Assembly: GCA_032622095.1 (NCBI GenBank)
Contig: CP136065.1
Coordinates: 25,427,141 to 25,491,140, forward strand
Reading direction: 5' to 3'
Length of the DNA stretch: 64,000 bases
DNA from: Siphonodentalium dalli
Lineage: Eukaryota > Mollusca > Scaphopoda > Gadilida > Siphonodentaliidae
Shown: piece by piece, positions 11,353 through 20,320 of the stretch
How the letters are laid out: each line of letters begins with the position of its first letter
How positions within the stretch are numbered: the stretch's first letter is position 1
The notes under the pieces: model-generated
The model's database searches: none
Told to the model about the DNA's origin: nothing
The model's input: the letters and a program-made list of their open reading frames with translations, nothing else
Made by a program: the position numbers and the translations under genes

Positions 11353-12050
11353 ATATATATATACCTTTATTGTCCTCCAATTTCTGAAGAGTGATACATA
11401 TACATAATAGCGTATATACAACATGTTACAACAATATAGTCAAAATGAAAGAGCAAAAGTAAGTTTGGAGAAGAAAAAACATACACATATATGAACCACG
11501 TCCTAATAAATAGCACACAAAGTCATACACTCTTACAAAAGCTGACATTCAAGACACGCGCGAACATTTAAAACAAAATGCAGACAGGCACACACGCACA
11601 AGCTCGCGTACACTCACACACTTACCCCCAAGCTGACGTATAGTACGGATACAGACACGTTTATGTTACATGCAAGATAAACTATAAGCACACCTAATTT
11701 GAATTTTTGCCTGAATTACACGTTGAGTACGGACCACACGAAGAGCGCACCATGCACACAACTATATGGCTATATAGAGTTTGATCATCTGATGATCGCC
11801 ACTCTCGCTTTCATACGAAAGGAATATTTATGTAAGAACAAGCATGTATGTGTTGCGCCTATACATTCTTGCACTGCTGGCAAGGAAGATAAGAAATCGT
11901 TAAGTTGGGGAACCGAGGTCATGAATATATATTTATCACATGTAATTAACATGAGTGGATGTAAGGTTGTTTCAGCTACCCAATTTTAGTTTCGGAAGAG
12001 GGGCGATGACTCTACGTGTTATACACATCACCCGGTCAACTCAGGTTGAC
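11353..12050. other. Intergenic, no recognisable feature
   Basis: AT-rich with a CA-rich stretch near 11585-11625. The open frame at 11699-11989 (+) shows no domain. Confidence 0.5.
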
Positions 12051-13010
12051 CCCATTAATACCAGAACTTAGACACAAGTGCATTTGAATGTACAGGCGCA
12101 AGGTAGGCTACGATAACATATGGTAGAACATTATACGCCAGGCGTGAACAAATTCGATAAAAACAGGTAGGTTTGCCACAATGTGTGCGTATGGCCAACA
12201 ATGAACGACACATAGTACATTGGATCTTCGATAAATGAGAACAGTTCAACAGGAAGATTTGTCAAATGTAACAGAAGGAGTTCTCCGTCGTCGAGCTCAT
12301 TTGCCCATAGATAAAACAAGATGCCAAAGTTGTCGATCAACTCATACCACATTTTATTCCGAGAACAGCAAAGAGATGGATGGCTGCAGTGAATAATAGC
12401 ATGTTTAATTTGATCGTCATAGTTCATGTTGCATATCACACAGACGTCTGCCTTTGGTGTCGCTGTTGCAGCGATCAACTGAGCAACAGAATAAAATGCG
12501 ATTTTGTTCTCTGAATACAAACGACAGGAACGCCATAGATGAGACATTTGAAAATGAGTTTGAATTTGGCTAAATCTATCGAAAGACGGATCAGTTGTAA
12601 CACTTTGTTCCCAGTTATGCACGCGTCGGTTATTGATTTCGGTTTTGACTAGGCGATTCCATTCCAATTTTGCAGGGAACAATCCGTTCTCCGAAAAGCT
12701 GTCCATATATTGGCTTAATTTGTAATAACTCAATTTGTCTTCGATATCTGCAAAGAACGAGCTCTTGTTTGGAATTTCATGTGACAAGTGCAAGTGAAGC
12801 CGGTTTACAAAAATCTCTTTGCAAGCCTTCGATTGCGAGAGGCGACAGAGGCTTCCAAAGAGGCTAAGTTTACGGGCATTCAATGGACGAGGAGATTGGG
12901 CCTATGCCCATGAGACCTTGAACTATGTCCGTCCGCGTTCTGACAGGAAGGTTCTGTATACGTTTGAGACAGAACCGATGGATCTTTTCCAGAGCACATG
13001 CATCCGAAAC

Positions 13011-13238
13011 AGACATGCCACATAGACCTTTTGGTAAAACGATCGTCTTGTAGATGATTGCACAGCTTGTCGGGGTTATTCCCCCAGCATACAGACCAGC
13101 ATTGCTAAGGAGGAAAAATGTTGTAGACATGCCATATAGACCTTTTGGTAAAACGATCGTCTTGTAGATGATTGCACAGCTTGTCGGGGTTATTCCCCCA
13201 GCATACAGACCAGCATTGCTAAGGAGGAAAAATGTTGA
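13011..13238. repeat. 114-bp tandem duplication inside the LINE
   Basis: 13011-13124 and 13125-13238 are nearly identical. The duplicated minus-strand peptide (LSNAGLYAGGITPTSC and onward) appears twice in frame, 38 residues each. Confidence 0.9.
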
Positions 13239-13944
13239 TCTAATTTTGTCAACAGCTCTCTCAGAGAGCTCTTTCACAAAGTTTTGTTTGCTAACATGAA
13301 TACCTAAATGAGTTATTTTGTCTGTTTCGGATACGTTTCCAGCGCCCAGTCTCCAGCATCTGTCTAAAGTGTCATTTTGCCTGTGTGTTTCATTGAACAC
13401 GATTACCTTACATTTGTTAGGGTTATAAATAAAACGCCATTTTTGACTGTACATAGAACATATATCACATAAACGCTGGAGGCCGTAACTGGAAAGTGAT
13501 AGCAACGTCATGTCGTCAGCTTGTGTCGGCGCTGAACAATTCGTGGAGAGAAGACGGAAACCAAAGTTTGTAGCTTCGAGTGCATGTATCAGATCATCAA
13601 TATAGATCATGTACAGCAAGGGTGAGAGTATATCTCCTTGTCTAGTACCTTGTTTGATTTCGATAGATCTCGAAAGTATGGAAGCGTGTTTGACAACGCA
13701 TGTAATCCCACTGAGAAATTCATTTAGTAGGAGCCATATTCTCCCCTGAAATCCACGAAGGTTTAGTTTCAACAGAAGTCCATTTATCCAGACTGTATCA
13801 AAGGCTTTGTGTACGTCTAGAAAACAGGCAAACAGTTTGCTACTCTGCTCTTTTGTGTAGTTTATGCTCTCGTGTAATATGTACGAAGACATGAGACAGC
13901 TTACATGTTTTTGAAATCCGTTTTGTAAGGGGTGCACTTTGATG

Positions 13945-14048
13945 AGGCGTGGAGTGTTGCACTCCAAGCGACGTAGAATTATTTTCTCTAATGTTTAGGC
14001 GTGGAGTGTTGCACTCCAAGCGACGTAGAATTATTTTCTCTAATGTTT
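13945..14048. repeat. 52-bp tandem duplication inside the LINE
   Basis: 13945-13996 and 13997-14048 repeat AGGCGTGGAGTGTTGCACTC and onward. Because 52 is not a multiple of three, it breaks the reading frame. Confidence 0.9.
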
Positions 14049-15119
14049 TGTACATAACGGGAAGAAGAGTTATCGCTCGGTAGCTATCAAAATTTGTTTT
14101 CGGCTTGTCTCCACCTTTGTACAATGAGACCATCAAGCCAGTTTTTGCTTTTGATGGTATGTGCTGCAATTCGATCATTTTGCTTAATACATGAGCCACA
14201 CAATTACTCAACTTATTACCTCCATATATGAGGTGTTCATAACAAATCATGTCAGGTCCTGGGGCTTTGCCCATATGCATGGACTTAAGAACACCATCAA
14301 CCTCTTTGGCTGACACAGGATAGAGAAGAAGTGCGTCTGTTGAACTGGAATCAGAATCATTATAATTGTTGGATAATATTTTGTCAACACATGAATTTAC
14401 GTATTCGTAGTGAGCATTGTCAAAGTTGTTTGATTCCAATGGAGAATATAAGCGTTCATAGTAATCTGCCCATGCATTTGTAATATTATTCGGATTTCTG
14501 AGGGTAGATCCATTGACGACAAATAAGTTATTGTTGTCTTCCTTCAGTTTAGTTTATAGAGTCTAAAAAATTGCTCTTGATTTATTTCGGCAGCTCTGTC
14601 TATTTCGTCATTTTCTTGTGAAAGGAATTTCGAGTTCGATTTGCGAAGCTCTTTGCGAAATGCACATTTGGCAGCTTTGTAGTAAGAATAAGACAAATGG
14701 TCGCACCCTCTAGGTCTACCTTCTGCAACCCATATGCGTCTAAAGCTACGCATGTCTCTATGTAAGGTGCTTAGGGTATCATTCCAAAAAGGTTTGACAT
14801 GTGATTTAAACGACTTATGTGGTACGAAAAGTGTCGACGCTGAATCTATGGATTCGATGATACCCGAGTAAAATGAATCTAGAGTAGTTTTATCCACGAT
14901 AGGCATTTCGGGTAGCAGATTCTCGAAGCAATGTTGATAGCACTCTAATGATGAATCGGAAGCAATAAATTTCTTCCAGTTCAACACACAACATGGTTCT
15001 TCGTGACATATATAATGAGAACCGAGGTCAATGCATATTTTCACTGGTCTATGATTTGAGTAATCGATTGCTGAGTCGACCAGAACATTTATCTCTTTGA
15101 CAAAAGGTAGGTTATTTTT

Positions 15120-15386
15120 GTGTATTTTTGCCCCCCGACGCCGAGATACCTGGAGAGGCCGGCGTCGCCCTCTGAGGATGAAAAAGAACAACAGGGAGCC
15201 ATGCAGCAAAGAATAGATGAGCAAAAAGAAAGAATGGACAAGATTTTAGCAGAGTCCAGCAGAGTGCTCCGAGAGTCCGACAGAGTGATGACCAGCAGCA
15301 AAAACCAAGAACGGAAGGACAAACCAACATCAATATCACTATCCTCAACAGAAAAGCCACCTAAAAAGAAGCACAAAAAGAAATGA
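15120..15386 (+). CDS. Lys-rich element protein, C-terminal fragment (unit 1)
   Basis: Reads CPPTPRYLERPASPSEDE, then a charged, probably helical segment (QRIDEQKERMDKILAESSRV) and a lysine tail (KKKHKKK, stop at 15384-15386). It aligns with the end of the unit 2 protein (PPRTPEFHFIPVSPSS … ESNKALKLAQES … KKKRKKKR). No function recognised; the basic tail suggests nucleic-acid binding. The RNA for residues around PPTPR forms an 8-bp hairpin (15136-15143 with 15160-15167). Only the C-terminal third remains. Confidence 0.5.
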   Translation: MYFCPPTPRYLERPASPSEDEKEQQGAMQQRIDEQKERMDKILAESSRVLRESDRVMTSSKNQERKDKPTSISLSSTEKPPKKKHKKK

Positions 15387-15530
15387 ATATTTGATTAATA
15401 GTATAAAAATGTTTTTGTTGTTGTTTTTTTGTGATTACAAATAATTAAAGCTAAAAAAATGAGGGGTGAAGGAATAGACCTCTCGGTCTATTCGACCATC
15501 CCGGTGTTAGCCCCCCAAACTACAATCCCT
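15122..15530 (+). mobile_element. Hairpin-rich coding element, unit 1 (5'-truncated)
   Basis: Contains the C-terminal part of the protein found in unit 2, then a 3' region (AATTAAAGCTAAAAA, GAGGGGTGAAGG) and a terminal hairpin at 15472-15493 (9-bp stem, TCTC loop). It begins mid-gene directly after the truncated LINE at about 15116. The next leader starts at about 15533. Confidence 0.6.
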
Positions 15531-15533
15531 ACT

Positions 15534-15655
15534 ATGGAATCATATCTCTGGCAGGGAGTGGAGCGAGGCAGTCATAATTTGCTTTGGCTGTATTAGTTCC
15601 TCTTTGTCAGAGCGTTGGCACGAGTGAGTTGTGCGGACTGTAACCTTTATTGGGA
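15534..15655 (+). repeat. Leader of the hairpin-rich element, first of two
   Basis: Begins TATGGAATCATATCTCTGGC. The arm CTCTGGCA (15546-15553) pairs with TGTCAGAG (15605-15612) around a partly paired interior. A second, related leader begins about 240 bp downstream, so unit 2 has a doubled 5' region. Confidence 0.6.
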
Positions 15656-15775
15656 GCATCCGTCCTCGTGCTAATACCGCCGAGTGAGACGGTTTTGGAT
15701 TAGGGTTCTAGGGGAGGGGTTACACCCCTTCCAAATCCTCCCTGGGCTTATTCCCAAACCCCATAATAAATCGAA

Positions 15776-15905
15776 AAAATCATATCTCTGGCAAGGAGTG
15801 GAGCGAACAGGTCGTGATTGCTTCGACCTTATTAGTTCCTCTTTGTCAGAGCGTTGAGCACGGGTGAGTTGTGTGGCCGCGTCCTCGGATGTAGCTGCCC
15901 CCGTG
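15776..15905 (+). repeat. Leader of the hairpin-rich element, second
   Basis: Same fold as the first leader: CTCTGGCAA near 15787 pairs with TTGTCAGAG near 15843, and an inner AGGTCG/CGACCT stem encloses TGATTGCTT. It continues to the ACGGTTTTGGATTAG box also seen in the first leader. Confidence 0.6.
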
Positions 15906-16054
15906 CTTGACGCCGGTGAGACGGTTTTGGATTAGGATTATGGACTTAATCACAGAAGCCGTGTTGGCCGCAGTGCAAAGGAGTCGGGTAGTGGACAAGT
16001 CGGTAGTCGGGTAACTGGAGTCTCCAGTCTAGCAGGGGCTACCTGACCCTTTGC

Positions 16055-16700
16055 ATGGAGTTCCGGACTGAAGATGCTGGCATCCAGAGATCGCAGGCCC
16101 GGGACACCAACTCCAAGACCACCTCCCGTAATTTGAAGTCAGAGAAGGAAAAGAAGAAGAAGACGCCCTCCAGAAAGAAAAGAGACGCTGCCAGACGGGC
16201 GAAGTGGAAGAGCAGGATAGGGGTGACCGTTGATCGGCCGGTCACCCCTCCCCAGTGTCGCAGCCGGCAGGTCGGAGTTGTCTGAGAGACGCTCAGACGA
16301 CCCGAACTGCATGGATACCGACATTGTTGCAGCCATCAGGGACTCCGTGGATCTGCCGGATGTCCCTGCTGTTGTCGTGGCTAGCGGAGAAAGGGAGCAG
16401 GACACCATCCCTGCTGTTCCTGCCGCCAGCTTCGAGGTGGAGTTGGACAGCTTTCCACCACGGACACCGGAATTCCATTTCATCCCGGTGTCCCCCAGCT
16501 CCTCCAAAAGCATCTTCGACACCATCAGGGACAGAAGTCAAGAAGCCATCGACGAATCCAACAAAGCACTAAAATTGGCACAAGAAAGTGAAGAAAAGAC
16601 CAGGCTCCTTCTAGCAAGACTCAGTCCTCGTGCATCACCATCACCACCCTCTTCAACAGAGAAACAAAACCCAAAGAAGAAGAGGAAGAAGAAACGTTAA
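16055..16700 (+). CDS. Lys-rich element protein, unit 2 (one frameshift)
   Basis: The start ATG at 16055 overlaps the last base of the leader stem. The first frame (16055-16285) carries the basic motif KKTPSRKKRDAARRAKWK. Similarity to unit 3 then continues in the frame of 16230-16700 (SERRSDDPN, SVDLPDVPAV, PPRTPEFHF, ESNKALKLAQES, tail KKKRKKKR, stop 16698-16700), so one frameshift lies near 16255-16283. The K-x-PS-x3-RD motif looks like the basic region of some transposon-encoded proteins of marine invertebrates (from memory, unverified). Hairpins in the coding RNA: 16219-16249, 16277-16301, 16337-16368, 16380-16430, 16436-16459, 16462-16493. No enzymatic domain was recognised. Confidence 0.5.
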
Positions 16701-16862
16701 ACCCAAGAAAACATCTTAAATTGCTTTGTTTCTTTTCTTCTTCTGATTCAAATTAAAGGCAAAAACATGAGGGGTTAAGGGGAGTTACCATTCGGTGCTT
16801 CCGACAATCCCGGGGCTGCCACCCCAAACCACCCACTCTACTATGGAATCATATCTTCAATC

Positions 16863-17013
16863 ATGGAACTTATTAAGAACAATCGTGGTGGTGATAAATT
16901 GTGTTTCGAAGGCCATGCATACACCAAAAAGAAAGTCAACAAATCGTCTATCATGGGAGTGTTCGCAGCGAAAAACTCTCTCATGCAAGGGGTGTGTCAC
17001 AACTGATGACGAG
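16863..17013 (+). pseudogene. FLYWCH-type zinc-finger exon (frameshifted)
   Basis: The first half reads NNRGGDKLCFEGHAYTKKK; the second half, in another frame, reads WECSQRKTLSCKGCVTTD. Together they give the FLYWCH pattern (RG-x-L-x3-G-x2-Y-x(n)-W-x-C-x(n)-C, then a terminal TTD). One frameshift lies near 16920-16945. The exon ends in a good donor (GACGAG then GTAAGT at 17014). FLYWCH fingers occur in host regulators and at the N-terminus of Mutator-like transposases; no transposase is seen here, so the origin is open. It begins just after the 3' end of unit 2. Confidence 0.6.
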
Positions 17014-17059
17014 GTAAGTCTCAATTTCCTTGATGTTAATTCATTTTCTGAAGAACAGA

Positions 17060-17268
17060 ACGGTCGTCTCCGGTCGGTGTTATTAACCCCGCAAATGCCG
17101 ATATTGGCTAAGAGAGACCGGGTGTCTTCGTGTGATTTCGGACAGTATATTTTGGTGATGCATGGTAGTGCAATATATACCACCTGAGTATGACTTCCAA
17201 ATATTGGCTCGCTGACACGTGCACGGCCGATGTTGTTAACCCACACAAAATCCGGCAAAATACCGTAT
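17060..17268 (-). repeat. Inverted partial monomer of the 19.5-kb satellite
   Basis: The reverse complement of the dimeric satellite at 19537-20320: GGTCGTCTCCGGTCGGTGTT, then TTAACCCCGCAAATGCC, a GTCTTCGTGTGATTTCGGAC box and an ACACGTGCACGGCCGATGTT box. Confidence 0.75.
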
Positions 17269-17800
17269 CATCATAAATATTCGTCTCTGATCGTAAATAT
17301 CGCTCTTTTTTTTTTAAGTTTCCAATGAAAAATAATAACTTTACAACTATAATTTTTATATTTTGACGAGCGGGTGTAATTATGTTGATTTCGACAGCAA
17401 CTGCTTTTCTGAAGAGATCCGCGGCAGATGGGAGAAAGTGTTAATATCAATTAGCAATAAAACGGTATCGCAATTGTTATATTGTATACACTGACAACTT
17501 CACAATAATTAGAAGACATATTGGCGGATTTAAACCGAAACTGTGTTTTCATAACACTTGGGGAAGACGAACGGGGAATCTCGTGACAACAGTGGAGATT
17601 TGCGATGAGGTTTCCGTGTTTTTATTGCAATCGGAAATGGTCGTAATCCCCATAATATTCTTGGTGCTAGACAATAACGATCAAGATGAAGAAGAGAGTA
17701 TTTGTTATTCTGGAAACCCGTGCACTTAATTTGCTTACGGACCAATCACACGATATTACGTTATGGGGTAAATTATATATAATCGTGTGGTCACCATTCA
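17269..17800. other. Spacer before unit 3, no recognisable feature
   Basis: AT-rich; no gene or repeat recognised. The open frame at 17530-17745 (minus) has no domain signs. Confidence 0.5.
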
Positions 17801-18780
17801 TTCGTGTTCCGACCGCTGACGAGAGAGGACGTTCTGGATTGAGCGCACCAGGACGTAGCTAGCTCGCTCAGCGATCGGATTACTGACTTCAGCTGGACAA
17901 TGGATTCGTCTTTAATCCCCGCCGAAGTCAGACACCCTCTCAGCCCACTCCACGTGGATCCCTGCCGGTCCTGGACTTTACACAGGTCGGGCAGCCACGT
18001 GGAGCTTTTTCTGGAATTCCGAGTTACGCCATCACGGTCCTTTTCAGGACCCTCTGTTGGAGGTAACTCGGATGCTGGAACCCACCAGCAATCCACCACC
18101 ACAGGAGGAGTCAAGGCCAAGACAAAGAAAAGAAAGACACCATCACAGCGCCGCAGGGACGCCGATAGGAAGGCCAAGTGGAAAAGGAGAACTGAGAGAC
18201 GCCCAGTTCTCCCCCACTTGGCCTTCCGGCAAGAAGATCAGCCGGCGACAGTCACCAGCGGTAGCAGGGACGCCGATGCGGTCCCGGAGGTCCCTGATGT
18301 TGACTCAGCAGCCAGCGGAGCAGTAACTACCTGTGGAGCAAGGGACACCGATGTCACCCCGGATGTCCCTTCCACAGATGTAGAGATGGCGACCCCACCA
18401 AGCCATGCTCCACCAGGGGCGGAAAACAACACCTCCGCCCCTGCGACGCCGAGATCTAAGCAATTATGAATTATTCCTGCTGAGGGACCGCCAGGTGTTC
18501 AGAGGGTCAAACCGACATGAAAGAACACCTGGAGTCGTCAAAGTACTCATGAAGCATGGACACACACAGATCACCAGCTCAGGAAAGCCACCACCTCCAC
18601 ACAAAAGCAATCGAGGTCAAAGAAATTGAGGCCAAGAAATTAAGGTCAACAAAACAACAGATAAAAATGCTCGTATTTTTTTTCTTATGATCCAATTAAA
18701 AGCTAAAAATGAGGGGTTAAGGGAGGACCAATCGGTCCTTCCGACAATCCCGGGGATAGCTACCCCAAACAACCCACTAT
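17801..18780 (+). mobile_element. Hairpin-rich coding element, unit 3
   Basis: A leader stem (17808-17823 with 17863-17879, about 14 pairs) precedes the coding region. Seven strong hairpins follow between 17948 and 18532. The 3' region has AATTAAAAGCTAAAAATGAG and the terminal hairpin at 18721-18742 (AATC loop), then CCGACAATCCCGGGG. The leader differs from that of units 1 and 2. Confidence 0.6.
17900..18629 (+). CDS. Lys-rich element protein, unit 3 (premature stop)
   Basis: The frame 17900-18469 codes for 189 residues with the basic block TPSQRRRDADRKAKWKRR, then repeats of a DAD-VPEVPDVD type and PATPRSKQL before TGA at 18467-18469. Unit 2 continues past the equivalent PRTP point, and here the open frame 18405-18629 (+) carries on in another phase, so a frameshift is likely near 18455-18470. 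Hairpin stems: 17948-17957 with 17995-18004 (10 bp); 18018-18027 with 18063-18072 (10); 18168-18194 with 18204-18227 (14+9); 18265-18271 with 18290-18296 (7); 18331-18347 with 18364-18377 (7+7); 18414-18423 with 18434-18443 (10); 18491-18500 with 18523-18532 (10). Function unknown. Confidence 0.5.
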
Positions 18781-19536
18781 AAAAAATATAAAAATAAACT
18801 ATAATCCTAAATATCTTGCGACCACGTTTTCGATTCACGCTGTATCCGTGTTCCGTCTGCTCTACTGAAGGTGAGTTAATATATTTTATAGGGGGGGGGG
18901 TAGCGAACAATTCCATGATACAAGGTTCAGGTGGATGGTGTCTGAGTCCCAATTCAGATGCTAGGTAAACGGGCGGTAATAGTTGCAGACCGGTAAATAG
19001 CGGCAAATGGACTGGACGCATATCTGTCAGAGAGTCGAATTAAAATTTGCGGTATGGCGCTTTTTATTCGTATCTTTTGAGAACATACTTTCTGAACTCC
19101 AAATTTCAGATAATTGGGATTGTGAAACCAATTCGATACTATATTATATCAATGCATTGAAATATACTAATTTAAGCAGTTACATGGTTGTTTTTAAATT
19201 GTCTTATTAGAAAATATCGGCAGTGGCTGTTCGCCACCCGGTTGCGAATTGTCATATTTTATAGGAATCACCCGTGTTGCGAATATGACCGCGGCGAATG
19301 ACCATATTACATAGGAATCGTTATTTATATATTTTCTTTATTTGCTCCACATACGGAGAGTATGATGATCTCCATCATCGGGAATAATGATTTTCAGTTC
19401 TTACCCAAAAGTCTGTGGGTTGGGTTGCAATATGGGGATGTAGTTTTACCAGGAAAATCATATTAGACAGGTCCAGTTGACATCACATGTCTTAAAGGGT
19501 CACTAATTATTAATAAAATAAAATAATTAATTATGT
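18781..19536. other. Spacer with short poly-G, no gene
   Basis: A G run ends at about 18900. The remainder is AT-rich and has no recognisable feature. Confidence 0.5.
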
Positions 19537-20320
19537 AGCCAATATCGGCATTTGTGGGGTTAATAACACCGACCGGAGACGACCGAGCGAGTAAGATCCT
19601 CTAGGTTGCCCTCAGGTGGTATGTGGCTACCTTATAACGTCGATATATACAGTGTCCGCGGGGGCGCCCGGGCGAACCCTGGCGGTCCCGGGCTCTTTTT
19701 GTTTATATGGTATTTTACCGGATTTTGAGGGGTTAATAACATCGGCTGTGGACGCGTCAACGAGTCAATATATGGAATTCACACTCAAGTGTATTGCATT
19801 ACCACACATCACCAAAATATACTGTCCGAAAACACACGAAGACACCCGGGCTCCCCCGGGCTCTCTTAGCCAAATATAATTATTTGCGGGGTTAATAACA
19901 CCGACCGGAGACGAGCGAGCGAGCGAGTAAAATTTTCTAGGTTGAGCTCGTGGGGTATACATGTCGCTACGTTATAACGTCGAGATGTGGTGTCCACGGG
20001 CCCTTGGGGGCGCCCGGGCTCTTTTTGTTTATATGGCATTTTACCGGATTTTGAGGGGTTAATAACATCGGCCGTGGCCGCGTCAACGAGTCAATATATG
20101 GAATTCACACTCAGGTGTATTGCCTACCACGCATCACCAAAATGTACTGTCCGAAAACACACGAAGACACGGCGTTATCACCCGAGCTCTCTTAACCAAT
20201 ACCGGCATGTGTGGGGTTAATAACACCGACCGGAGACGAGCGAGCGAGTAAATTCCGCTATGTTTCCCTCAGGTGGTATGTCGCTACATTATAACGTCGA
20301 AATACAGTGTCACACCCCTC
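19537..20320 (+). repeat. Dimeric satellite, period about 325-331 bp
   Basis: The anchor GGGGTTAATAACACCGACCG recurs at 19557, 19888 and 20213. Halfway between lies a related anchor, GGGGTTAATAACATCGGC (for example at 19729), so each monomer looks like a diverged dimer of about 165-bp halves. A GC-rich island (GGGCGCCCGGGC type) sits in each first half. An inverted piece is at 17060-17268. Confidence 0.8.

Larger units (their letters stand above)
12055..15116 (-). mobile_element. Second LINE, 5'-truncated and broken
   Basis: Read on the minus strand: the tail of an endonuclease domain (SAIDYSNHRPVKICIDL near 15070), the RT start (GKAPGPDMICYEHL, SYRAITLLPVMYKTLEKI at 14300-14000), the RT core (FLDVHKAFDTVW, QGTRQGDILSPLLY, then QADDMTLLS at 13830-13490), and a C-terminal region with a Cys/His knuckle-like VCVICNMNYDD…HCSHPSLCC. 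The fold order is that of an APE-type LINE, clearly different from the one at 2.9-5.7 kb. The 5' end stops abruptly at about 15116. Confidence 0.85.
12131..15116 (-). pseudogene. LINE ORF2 remnant (several breaks)
   Basis: Pieces lie in different frames: 14544-15116, 13840-14439, 12870-13967 and 12131-12883. Visible damage is a frameshift near 14540-14560, a 52-bp tandem duplication (13945-14048) that shifts the frame, a 114-bp in-frame duplication (13011-13238), and a frame change near 12870-12883. The RT catalytic pair (ADD) is still present. It cannot give a full enzyme as read. Confidence 0.8.
15534..16840 (+). mobile_element. Hairpin-rich coding element, unit 2 (most complete)
   Basis: Order: two leaders, a 17-bp stem just before the start codon (15974-15991 with 16039-16055, one bulge, one G·U), the coding region (16055-16700) with six further hairpins, then an A-rich 3' region and a terminal hairpin at 16781-16802 (ATTC loop) followed by CCGACAATCCCGGGG. 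No terminal inverted repeats, poly(A) tail or target duplication was recognised. The class of element is unknown. Confidence 0.6.

Noticed and set aside
15089-15376. Minus-strand open frames opposite unit 1
   Set aside because: Composition mirrors the lysine-rich plus-strand frame, and the plus frame aligns with unit 2.
15534-15905. Hammerhead ribozyme or tRNA-type promoter in the leaders
   Set aside because: No CUGAUGA/GAAA core was found, and the A-box-like text has the wrong spacing with no matching B box.
16857-17258. Minus-strand 133-codon open frame
   Set aside because: It crosses the FLYWCH exon antisense and the inverted satellite monomer, so it is a shadow of two unrelated sequences.
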